Shown: in pieces, positions 18,984 through 27,678 of the stretch
Layout: every line of letters starts with the position of its first letter
Position numbering within the stretch: position 1 is the stretch's first letter
Assembly (NCBI RefSeq): GCF_000485595.1
Contig: NW_014577508.1
Coordinates: forward strand, 1 to 27,678
Source of the DNA: Priapulus caudatus
Lineage: Eukaryota > Priapulida > Priapulimorpha > Priapulimorphida > Priapulidae
Length of the DNA stretch: 27,678 nucleotides
Reading direction: 5' to 3'
Position numbers and translations under genes: made by a program
The notes under the pieces: model-generated
What the model was told of the DNA's origin: nothing
The model's input: only the letters and a program-made list of their open reading frames with translations
The model's database searches: none

Positions 18984-19166
18984 GACATAGATGTAGCGGA
19001 TGAAGTTCAGCGAGGCGAAGAACGACACGGTGCCGAGCATGAGGAAGAAGATGTAGCAGGCGAGCAGTGTGTAGCCGAAGAACTCTGTCGTCTGCAGCAC
19101 GCCTGTCATGTTCGAGCGTTGGAAGTAGTAGAAGAGCGCGTAGAATAAGACGAAGCACCCGTCGAC
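18966..19166 (-). CDS. TM9SF1: Last coding exon of a TM9SF1-type transmembrane 9 superfamily (nonaspanin) protein
   Basis: Acceptor TTTGCAG before GTCGACGG, phase 0, 66 codons and TGA at 18968-18966. It encodes [19 protein letters not shown], then [19 protein letters not shown] and the end [12 protein letters not shown]. This matches the C-terminus of TM9SF proteins, and TM9SF1 best: RSNMxG, EFFGY, FFLMLGTxSFF, [12 protein letters not shown]. It covers about the last three membrane segments. The final K-M-D fits the K-x-D/E signal these proteins use to bind coat proteins for Golgi retention. The family acts in the Golgi and endosomes in membrane-protein sorting. The preceding exon (expected to end in the R-W-W-W-R-S region) was not found in this window, so the intron is over 8 kb or the exon lies beyond 27678. 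Confidence 0.93.
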   Translation of the reverse strand, partial: VDGCFVLFYALFYYFQRSNMTGVLQTTEFFGYTLLACYIFFLMLGTVSFFASLNFIRYIYVNIKMD

Positions 19167-19174
19167 CTGCAAAC

Positions 19175-21432
19175 AGAACAGCGATGGTGTTAGCACGAGT
19201 AGAACAGCGATGGTGTTAGCACGAGTAGAACAGCGATGGTGTTAGCACGAGGTAGAACAGCGATGGTGTTAGCACGAGTACGAACAGCGATGGTGTTAGC
19301 ACGAGTAGAACGGCGATGGTGTTAGCACGAGTAGAACAGCGATGGTGTTAGCACGGTAGAACACGCGATGGTGTTAGCACGAAGAACAGTACGCTGATGG
19401 TGTTAGCACGAGTAGAACAGCGATGGTGTTAGCAGCGAGTAGAACAGCGATGGTTACACGAGTAGACAGCATGGTGTTAGCACGAGTAAAGTACAGCGAT
19501 GGTGTTTAGCACGAGTAGAACAGCGATGGTGTTAGCACGAGTAGAACAGCGATGGAGCTGGTAGGTTAGCACGAGTAGAACAGCGATGGTGTTAGCACGA
19601 GTAGAACAGCGATGGTGTTAGCACGAGTAGAACAGCGATGGTGTTAGCAGCGAGTAGAACAGCGATGGGTGTTAGCACGAAGTAGAACAGCGATGGTGTT
19701 AGCACGAGTAGAACAGTACAGGCGATGGTGTCATGAGTAGCAGCGATGTGTAGCAAGACAGTACAGCGATGGTGTTAGCACGAGTAGAAGCAGCGATGGT
19801 GTTAGGCACGAGTAGAACAGCGATGGTGTTAGCACGAGTAGAACAGCGATGGTGTTAGCAGCGAGTAGAACAGCGATGGTGTTAGCACGAGTAGAACAGC
19901 GATGGTGTTAGCACGAGTAGAACAGCGATGGGTTTAGCACGAGTAGAACAGCGATGGTGTTAGCACGAGTGAACAGCGATGGTGTTAGCAGCGAGTTGAA
20001 CAGCGATGGTGTTAGCACGAGTAGAACAGCGATGGTGTTAGCCGAGTAGAACACGCGATGGTGTAGCACGAGTAGAACAGCGATGGTGTTTAGCACGAGT
20101 AGAACAGCGATGGTGTTAGCACGGGCGAGTAGAACAGTACAGCGATGGTGTTAGCACGAGTAGAACAGCGATGGTGTTAGCACGAGTAGAACACAGCGAT
20201 GGTGTTAGCACGAGTAGAAACAGCGATGGTGTTAGCACGAGTAGAAACAGCGATGGTGTTAGCACGAGTAGAACAGCGATGTGTATTAGCACGAGTAGAA
20301 CAGCGATGGTGTTAGCCCGAGTAGAAGCAGCGATGGTGTTAGCACGAGTAGAACAGCGATGGTGTTAGCACGAGTAGAACAGCGATGCGTATTAGCAGCG
20401 AGTAGAACAGCGATGGTGTTAGCACGAAGTAGAACAGCGATGGTGTTAGCACGAGTAGAACAGCGATGGTGTTAGCACGAGTAGAACAGCGATGGTGTTA
20501 GCACGAGTAGACAGCGATGGTGTTAGCACGAGTAGAACAGCGATGGTGTTAGCACGAGTAGAACAGCGATGGTTATAGCACGAGTAGAACAGCGATGGTG
20601 TTAGCACGAGTAGAACAGCGATGGTGTTAGCTACGAGTAGCAACAGCGATGTTAGCACGAGTAGAACAGCGATGGTGTTAGCACGAGTAGAACAGCGATG
20701 GTGTTAGCACGAGTAGAACAGCGATGGTGTTAGCACGAGTAGAACAGTACAGCGATGGTGTTAGCACGAGTAGAACAGCGATGGTGTTAGCACGAGTAGA
20801 ACAGCGATGGTGTTAGCACGAGTAGAACAGCGATGGTGTTAGCACGAGTAGAACAGTGATGGTGTTAGCACGAGTAGAACAGTGATAGTGTTAGCACGAG
20901 TAGAACAGCGATGGTGTTAGCACGAGTAGAACAGCGATGGTGTTAGCACGAGTAGAACAGCGATGGTGTTGCAGCAGTACGAACAGGTGATAGTGTTAGC
21001 ACGAGTAGAACAGCGATGGCTGTTAGCACGAGTAGAACAGCGATGGTGTTAGCACGAGTAGAACAGCGATTGGGTTAGCACGAGTAGAACAGCGATGTTT
21101 AGCACGAGTAGAACAGCGATGGTGTTAGCACGAGTAGCACAGCCGATGGTGTTAGCACGAGTAGAACAGCGATGGTGTTAAGCACGAACGTAGAACAGCG
21201 ATGGTATTAGCACGAGTAGAACAGCGATGGTGTAGCACGAGTAGAACAGCGATGGTGTTAGCACGAGTAGAACAGCGATGGTGTTAGCACGAGTAGAACA
21301 GCGATGGTGTTAGCACGAGTAGAACAGCGATGGTGTTAGCACGAGTAGAACAGCGATGGTGTTAGCACGAGTAGAACAGCGATGGTGTTAGCACGAGTAG
21401 AACAGTACAGCGATGGTGTTAGCACGAGTATA
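19175..21432 (-). repeat. 26-bp intronic minisatellite, ~86 units, starting 9 bp from the splice acceptor
   Basis: On the - strand the unit is GCTAACACCATCGCTGTTCT followed by ACTCGT. It carries a branch-point consensus (CTAAC) and a pyrimidine stretch, and the consensus contains no AG. The array runs from 9 bp upstream of the TM9SF1-type acceptor back for 2.25 kb. Many units have one-base indels; a recurring variant carries an extra TACAG on the + strand. There are no spacers, so it is not a CRISPR array. Confidence 0.95.
19189..19194 (-). promoter_or_regulatory. Likely splice branch point of the terminal TM9SF1-type intron
   Basis: GCTAAC on the - strand matches the metazoan branch consensus (YTRAY). 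The branch A at 19190 is 23 bases from the last intron base (19167), a normal distance. It belongs to the first unit of the 26-bp array. Confidence 0.55.
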
Positions 21433-21545
21433 ATGGCAAACCCAGTTCAGTCCTTTGTTAACAGTCAACAAATCCATGTTTAACCCTCCTCTTGAGGGTC
21501 AAAAGGTTATCAGACACTTACTCTTCGCACGTCAGCGGAAAGTAC

Positions 21546-23528
21546 ATTTCATGGTCCTTTCAATAAAGTGATAAAAATGGTAGGTCAGGCGCTGAAACAA
21601 AAAAGTTTTGCACTCCGTCTGTTAGACCATGTCCTCAGAAAATGTCTAATATCTGACCTTTCCCCCACTACCCTTTGACCTGTGACCTTTAATTTTCGCA
21701 CTGGTGATGGGTTTCCTCCCCATCACACTATACATCGAATATTAATAGCGTAGGTCGAGCGTTGAGATTTGTGCCGCAATTCCGCATTTACTCCTATACG
21801 TTAAGCTAACGGGGAAATATTCCCCCTCCATTGACACATCTTGACCTTTGACCCTTGCCCCCCAAATTCGATATCCCGAGTCCTTTTCGCGATCCCCCCC
21901 AACGTCCGAATATCAAGACGGTCGTACGTCGCGCGGTAAAGATTTGTGCCATAACTGTTGACGGACGCACTGACAGAGGGACGGACGGACGAACGGACGC
22001 ACAGACGGACGGACATTCATGCGATTCTACAAGCTGCATCTGACTTCGTCAGCTGAGCTAAAAATATAGGTCTGTGCGGCATGCCCTAACCATATCAGAG
22101 ACATGAATAACAAACTAAAAAAGGAGAATTTTCAGGGTACCGTAAATAGGCGTTATGAAAAAAAGCAATCTTCTGAATACGACAATTAAAACTGAAATCG
22201 AAAAGGCTGGCCCTGAGCACCGGCATTGAAACACGCACCGGGTAATGCTGAACAATGCGGAACAACGACAAACTCTTCTGTACTTCTAGAATTATATTAT
22301 ACGTATTGAATAAGATTACGTAAAAAAAGATTTTAAACACCAAACACAAGCGTTATAATTGTTGCAGAATTAATCTCACGCATTCACAGATGAATAGAGA
22401 ACTAATGGACAATTACAACATACCTCACGAAAACAGCTTGCCTAAAGCCTCTAAAATTTTGGCGACATTAATTTAATATCACCGATGTCGCGGTTATGAA
22501 TGTAATTAATCATATAAATACAACAATTCAATCCACAAATCTGACTATAATATGTGCAGCTCGCTGTCATGATAACGCAGTGATCGAAACACTAGTCACT
22601 ATCAGCTAGATCTACACATACTACATGCGCAAAACGTCATTAGTGAACGACTCATTAAAAAAAATCGCATTTTTTGAGGATTTCTTTACTTCGTGTCCGC
22701 TTCGGACCAAAAACATTATAGCGCTCTATTTTTTCATCCTGCTTAAAATTTCGATTTTAAATTAGATGAACCGTAGCATAGCTTTTAGAATTATACTCAT
22801 TCCTATAACTCTTTTAATTGTTCACGTACGAAATTTCTCAATTTTGAAATCAAAAAATCAAATCGAAATCAAATTTTTAAACTTTGATCATGAGGTTTGT
22901 TTTGATATTAGTGGCAGAGAGCATTCGATATATTCCTTCAGTAATGACGAAAAATGTTTCTTTCTCCAAAATTTGAATTCTCCCACGTTTCACGCCAGGT
23001 GCATATAATTTCTGATAATGAATATAAATAATAAACGATAATCGCATCGCCATCTACTATTACAATGCAGTCAAATTACGTTTCATTCTCATAATTGCAT
23101 ATGAGTTAGTTCGACACTAATAAATATCACTTTCAGCGCGTTTTTAAGTGGAGAGATTCAATGCGTACGTGAGAAGTAATATCTCTGGTTAAAATCAAGT
23201 AGCCAATTTTTCGATTCACCGTTGTTTAGGTGTTATCATGCACGAATTCCTTCACTCATTAATAAAAGTTACTTAAGTTAACTTAAGAGACAGTGAAGAA
23301 ACAATGAAAGTGTGATGCGGGAAAAGTTCATTGTAGTTATGTTAAAGGGAGAGTTTACTCTAGGTTCTAGGATTATTTTCAGCTAATTTAGGTTATAATT
23401 ACGCTACATAAAAAGTTTCATGGTCAATCACCATTAGAAGTATTTATTTTAAATGTTTTAAAACTAACGACTACAGTTTGATTGCAACGACGGTGGCGCC
23501 ACTCAAAGCGCACGATCTGATAAGTTGC
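21546..23528. repeat. 2-kb repeat, copy 2
   Basis: Second copy of 12633-14623, same orientation. Its left junction is with unique DNA at 21545. On the right it continues through the complete MITE to 23925. The 80-codon frame recurs at 22766-23008 with the same translation. About a dozen differences from copy 1, nearly all small indels. Confidence 0.92.
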
Positions 23529-23925
23529 GCAAAACACTTTCCAGCCAAGGGCTACAGACGAGGTGTTTCTTATTTATTCATTTAAAAGCCAAAAGGATTG
23601 TAATATCTTATAAACGACATATAGTTTCAGTTATAATATGGATAAATTTGCCCTAAAATGAATATCGTTCAGTTAAATAGCATTTAGGTATAAATATAAT
23701 TGCACTTTTGTGATTAGCCCTCGGTCTGTAACGTGCAAAATAAATTGTCTAATACGCAACTTTTTCGGGGTGGCAGCACGGTCGCGGCTGTCATGGCGCC
23801 GTTTAAATTTCGTAGCGTTGATGTGTAAATAATTATAACAATTAAATTAGGCATCTGGTAACAAATACGTGTGGGTATAGACGATTTGTTATACAGTAAA
23901 ATCCTAGAGGCTACTGTCCCTTTAA
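23342..23925. mobile_element. MITE with TTAA target sites, complete copy
   Basis: TTAA at 23342-23345 and 23922-23925; ends AGGGAGAGT... and ...CTGTCCCT. Inverted relative to 8611-9223, which has about 16 extra bases near its 5' end and scattered substitutions. No coding capacity. Confidence 0.82.
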
Positions 23926-25073
23926 TATAGAAGATATTATTTAGTAGGTGCCGGGATATATGGGTGAAGAAATTCGCGATCCGGACATGCGGGCGTTTTA
24001 AAGCATGCACTGCCAGCAAAAACGAACGAAAAACGTCTCAGCTTCCAACAGCCGTTTAATCTCCTAATAGAAATGCTTTCTCGTATCAGTTCTAAGCCGA
24101 GCAGCTTGCTACCGAAACGAAAGTATATAACAATGATATCAGGGTCACGGCGATTGCAAATACACAAATAAAGAATGGAATCTATTCATGCACTCATGGT
24201 GATAGATATCTCATCGGCTCGGGTTTCCCCAAATAAATCCAACAGTAGTCACGCAGTACTTGACATCGTCCTGCCATCTGTTGGTAGGAAATGGCCCTGT
24301 CATGGCGACCCAGGCTCGCTCACGAGCACGGCCGTCATAGCAGCAAGCTAGACTAGAGAAAAAATGCCATCCGAGCTGGCTGGGCTGTAATATTTATCAT
24401 ATGCTGCTTCCTGAACATGTCATCAATCGAGCGTCACCGCGAATTTGGATGGGCGTGTGCCACACGAGTACAGGCAACCTTTGCGAAAGCGAGCAAGAGC
24501 GTGGAGTGTATGTGTGTAGGAGAGGGGATGCGAGAGAGGAGGGGGGGGAGAGGGTTACGAGGAGCAAGGGCATCAATCGCCGAACCTGCAGCACACATTC
24601 AAACCAAGGGTGAACCAGCAGCCGGTAGACCAGCTGATAGCTTCTCTGGTAAAGCACAGTCAGGCGCGTTACCGGCCCGGCACAGCCCTAACCGATAGCC
24701 CCCCCCCCAGCAAGATGCAAAAACCATCATGCCTTTGCTCAATCATGCAATATACAATGATCAGTGCCAGAGCAGCTTTTAAACTAGGACGTAAAACCAC
24801 GTGGCAATTCGATAAAAGAAAAAGAAAAAGAAAGCAATGATGGCAAAGTAATATGAGCGAAATGAACCGCAACCGATATTCAGGGGGGAGGGGGCAATCG
24901 AAGCCATTAAAAGTCGTAAAACGCGAGCGTAGTAAAACGCGGTAAATATTTATGCAGCATGCAGCTGCATGATGACAATGCTGCTGCCAATTCGAACGCA
25001 GTAAGACGTGATTTGCGGTGTTTTGTAGCGCGTCGGCGTGACCGCTGTTAACATTCTGCACTTGCACCCTCAG
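23926..25073. other. No gene recognised
   Basis: Would be intron or flank of the TM9SF1-type gene. No W-W-W-R-S-coding exon is visible. Open frames in 24397-25079 overlap on both strands and have no splice support. A perfect 14-bp palindrome CATGCAGCTGCATG lies near 24959-24972. Confidence 0.5.
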
Positions 25074-25166
25074 GCACATGTCTGCCGACTATCGTTGTTT
25101 TTGATCGAAAAGAAGCTTGGAAGAAGCTGGATAATGTGGAAATGGACATAGACCCTCTCAGCAGCA
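25074..25166 (+). CDS. Internal exon of an unrecognised gene
   Basis: The acceptor GCACTTGCACCCTCAG and the donor AGCAGCA before GTAAGTGAG are both close to consensus. The 93 bp between them stay open in one frame, phase 1 at each end: TCLPTIVVFDRKEAWKK then LDNVEMDIDPLSS. Composition is protein-like and less AT-rich than the surroundings. The family was not recognised. It lies on the strand opposite to the TM9SF1-type gene. Confidence 0.5.
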
Positions 25167-26005
25167 GTAAGTGAGCCAAAGTTTCCCTCCTAGTCGAAAT
25201 CTCTTCCCGGTCCGCCCTTTTTGCTTTTGATAAACACCCCAGTCATCATTGCGTGGCCAACATATTACGATATGCATATCGTAAGCTTAGCGGAAGTAAG
25301 TATGGCGTAAGCTATTACATTACGTTGCTTTACAGGTGCTGCAAGTACATGTTAGTTCCAGCGGACCCAGAGAAATATATAGAGACATCTATCAATCAAT
25401 ATATAGAGACGTATATGATTTCTATGAGCGGACCATACGTGGAAAAGACTATTGATACGTGTTGGCGCCAGCAATTAAAGCGCTTTTAAATATGGCGACA
25501 TGTGCTGTAAGCTGACCGTGACAGCGGCTTTACCTCTAAATCCATGATGTGTCTAGTCAAAGTATAAATGGTGGTACGAAATGATTTCGAGCATCAAAAG
25601 ATTTTGATCACATAGACGCAACACAAAATTTAGCTCCCTTGTTTAAACTTGGCTGCATTCCGATGTTTACATCGGCAAAAGCGTGCAACGGTTTTGTGCG
25701 GAGCAATATTGATACTGCGGCTCACGAGTGAATCGACCTCTCTGCGCATATATCTTTACATCGGGGGGGGGGCAGCGGATTTAAAACCGCCTAGCGCAGG
25801 CCTTGTCAATAATCGACGGCGTTCTGGACCAAACAGAGGGCAGGGCGCTTGAGAGCACCCAAAAATTCCAGATCATTCATTTAATTCATTTAATTCATTT
25901 AATTCATGACATTTCCATCAGGTTTTCTATGACGTAAGTCTGGGAAGTAATTAAATTGTTTTGCCGGTTTACGCTCATGCTTGAGCTTTAACGGGAGCCA
26001 TCTCT
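25167..26005. other. No secure exon; short repeats and a palindrome
   Basis: Contains a 20-bp perfect palindrome (25265-25284), a (ATTCATTTA)n run of about 3.7 units (25874-25907) and a G run near 25764. An acceptor-like TTTACAG near 25335 is followed by open sequence, but its phase does not continue the exon at 25074. Confidence 0.45.
25265..25284. repeat. Perfect 20-bp palindrome
   Basis: TTACGATATG joined to its exact reverse complement, with no loop. It may be a dimeric protein site or chance. Confidence 0.85.
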
Positions 26006-26082
26006 AGCGGCGCCGTCACCGCGGACGTTTTTCGAAAATACGCCGATGTGAGTAAATCCAGTGTTGGCGTCTTTCGGCAAAC
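26006..26082 (+). CDS. Weak exon candidate ending at a GTAAGT donor
   Basis: The open frame reads SGAVTADVFRKYADVSK then SSVGVFRQT with GC-rich codons and ends CAAAC before GTAAGT. Acceptor choices upstream (TTGAG, GGGAG, CTCTAG) are mediocre; two would continue the phase of the 25074 exon. The GGCGCC...ATCTCTAG context could equally be part of a dispersed element. Confidence 0.2.
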
Positions 26083-26165
26083 GTAAGTACAGTCGTAACG
26101 TAAGTAACGTAAGTACAGTCGTAACGTAAGTAACGTAAGTAACGAAAGTAACAACGTAAGTAAGT
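26083..26165 (+). repeat. Cluster of six perfect GTAAGT splice-donor hexamers
   Basis: GTAAGT occurs at 26083, 26100, 26109, 26126, 26135 and 26156 in a short AACGTAAGT-based repeat with alternating 17 and 9 bp spacing (a 26-bp unit). A seventh is at 25934. Confidence 0.9.
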
Positions 26166-26818
26166 ACGTTTTGGACCCGTCTTCCGAAACGCTTGCCGTA
26201 AAACGCCTCACGTATTATAGCATTCGAGGGCGTATCCGTGCCAATTCATCCTTTGAAGGAAGCCCCTTTTACGACCGTGCGCAGACAAGGCTTGCGTAGT
26301 AAAGTGGTACAGCGAAGGTTAGTAGGTAAAAGCGATCAGCACGCAGCAATATAAATGCGCACAGAGAGAAACGTCGAGGGCGGATAGCGTCAAGCCGTTA
26401 AGCCGGCATTATCGTTAGATCGGATTGCGATTGAATGCGATTGCACTGCGACTGAGCGCAATCCCTGCGACGCAATCGTCGCAGCGAGTTGCAACAGTTG
26501 CAGAAAATCAGCCGCAGGCAATCGCGTCGCGTCGCAAGGCCGACCCAACTACTACGTCGAACTAACTAACTAGGAAGGAACTAACTACGTCGAGCGCCAC
26601 TTCTCAGCCTCACCATGCACTCAAGATGCTAGCTTCGTATCTCTATAGCGTGAAAAAAACACATTAAAAGCATTGCAAAGCTGTTTAGAATTTTTAACCT
26701 TCCGATAGAAATTAAGATCAGGAAGCAAGATAACACCCAAAATTACTCGAATAAAATACGTTACAAGTCGACAGCAAGTGCACGCGCGTTCCCCATCGCC
26801 CGATAGGTCATAGTTAGC
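26166..26818. other. No gene seen; GCGATTG/CAATCGC-rich stretch
   Basis: Between 26425 and 26540 the motif GCGATTG and its inverse recur many times. They include a perfect stem CTGCGAC-GCAATC-GTCGCAG (26465-26484). TACGTCGA occurs twice around 26553-26593. It may be the end of a DNA element. Confidence 0.5.
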
Positions 26819-26864
26819 GTCTAACAACGTCTAACAACGTCTAACAACGTCTAACAACGTCTAA
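26819..26864. repeat. 10-bp tandem repeat GTCTAACAAC, ~4.5 units
   Basis: Four exact units and a partial one, just before the 21-bp satellite. Confidence 0.93.
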
Positions 26865-26896
26865 ATAGTTAGATTAACAAAGCATCAGCTCGATTC

Positions 26897-27678
26897 TCGC
26901 ACGCACGCAAACACTCGCATATTACACGCATACACTCGTACATTACACGCAAACACTCGCACACTACGCGCATACACTCGTACATTACACGCAAACACTC
27001 GTACATTACACGCAAACACTCGCACACTACGCACAAACACTCGCACACTACGCACAAACACTCGTACATTACACGCAAACACTCGCACACTACGCACAAA
27101 CACTCGTACACTACGCACAAACACTCGTACATTACACGCAAACACTCGCACACTACGCACAAACACTCGTACACTACGCACAAACACTCGTACATTACAC
27201 GCAAACACTCGCACACTACGCACAAACACTCGTACACTACGCACAAACACTCGTACATTACACGCAAACACTCGCACACTACGCACAAACACTCGTACAC
27301 TACGCACAAACACTCGTACATTACACGCAAACACTCGCACACTACGCACAAACACTCGTACACTACGCACAAACACTCGTACACTACGCACAAACACTCG
27401 TACATTACACGCATAGACTCACACACTACGCACAAACACTCGTACATTACACGCATACACTCGTACACTACGCACAAACACTCGTACATTACACGCAAAC
27501 ACTCGCACACTACGCACAAACACTCGTACATTACACACATACACTCGTACATTACACGCAAACACTCGTACATTACACGCATACACTCGTACATTACACG
27601 CAAACACTCGCACACTACGCACAAACACTCGTACATTACACACATACACTCGTACATTACACGCAAACACTCGTACAC
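26897..27678. repeat. 21-bp satellite with a 63-bp higher-order repeat, running off the window end
   Basis: Units are ACACTCGTACATTACACGCA plus A (type A), and variants with CGCACACTACGCACAA (B) or CGTACACTACGCACAA (C). From about 27061 to 27376 the order A-B-C repeats five times, a 63-bp period. As 21 is a multiple of 3, every frame stays open: the - strand gives a 269-codon M-Y-E-C-L-C-V repeat open to the edge. That openness follows from the period and is not evidence of coding. Confidence 0.95.

Noticed and set aside
19175-21432. CRISPR-like regular repeats of 26 bp
   Set aside because: The units are directly adjacent with no unique spacers, in eukaryotic intronic DNA; this is a minisatellite.
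21521-21545. A preceding TM9SF1-type exon on the - strand (YFPLTCEE before GTAAGT)
   Set aside because: It resembles the YFQL...ED stretch before R-W-W-W-R-S and has a good donor. But it is cut by the 2-kb repeat at 21546, leaves phase 2 where the last exon needs phase 0, and the W-W-W-R-S part is missing.
12633-23528. The two 2-kb direct repeats as LTRs of one retrotransposon
   Set aside because: The 6.9 kb between them holds a host TM9SF1-type exon and minisatellites, no gag-pol, no primer-binding site, and the repeats lack TG...CA ends.
24397-25079. Several overlapping frames of 70-136 codons on both strands
   Set aside because: They overlap each other on opposite strands and lack splice signals, domains or compositional support.
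25253-25489. + strand frame MANILRYAYRKL... as a continuation of the 25074 exon
   Set aside because: The TTTACAG acceptor near 25335 gives an early stop in the phase required; codon use is AT-rich and repetitive (YIET twice).
26869-27678. 269-codon Cys-rich - strand frame as a repeat protein gene
   Set aside because: The 21-bp period keeps all frames open on both strands. No promoter, signal peptide or splice site supports translation.

Overview
This is nuclear DNA from a metazoan, most likely an invertebrate. Genes are split into short exons with GT-AG introns of several hundred bases to several kilobases. The rest is microsatellites, minisatellites and non-autonomous DNA transposons. There are no bacterial operons, viral genes or autonomous transposase genes. 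The species cannot be named from this window.

Layout. (1) 1-355, + strand: a damaged piece of the seven-helix domain of a family C GPCR (TM2 to about TM4), running off the window edge. A much weaker resemblance to later helices lies near 1684-2010. (2) 4578-11098, - strand: the extracellular part of a metabotropic-glutamate-receptor-like family C GPCR, rebuilt here from six phase-compatible exons (8290 down to 4578) plus a candidate signal-peptide exon (11098-10963). It includes the Venus-flytrap domain, the nine-cysteine domain and TM1. TM2-TM7 were not found on this strand. The usual glutamate-carboxylate contacts look substituted, so the ligand is probably not glutamate. (3) 8611-9223, inside or upstream of that gene: a MITE with TTAA flanks. 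(4) 11421-12260: a short Helitron-like element holding a 5' half of a tRNA-Arg(CCT) gene and a GGGAT satellite. (5) 12633-14623 and 21546-23528: two direct copies of a 2-kb repeat, each carrying the start of the same MITE. (6) 15285-18044: a 42-bp-arm hairpin element and local duplications. (7) 18966-19166, - strand: the last coding exon of a TM9SF1-type nonaspanin. It sits between two minisatellites that grow out of the exon's own borders. (8) 25074-26165, + strand: one well-formed exon of an unrecognised gene, a weaker one, and a cluster of perfect splice-donor hexamers. (9) 26897-27678: a 21-bp satellite with a 63-bp higher-order period, running off the end.

The two recognisable genes are unrelated in function: an orphan cell-surface receptor and a Golgi/endosome membrane protein. 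The most unusual feature is the TM9SF1 terminal exon. Its intron ends in about 86 copies of a 26-bp unit that carries a branch-point consensus and a pyrimidine stretch but no AG. Its 3' UTR begins with a 19-bp array whose first unit is the last five codons plus the stop codon.

Caution: the two 2-kb copies differ almost only by small insertions and deletions. That suggests residual sequencing or assembly error, which weakens any pseudogene call based on frameshifts here.
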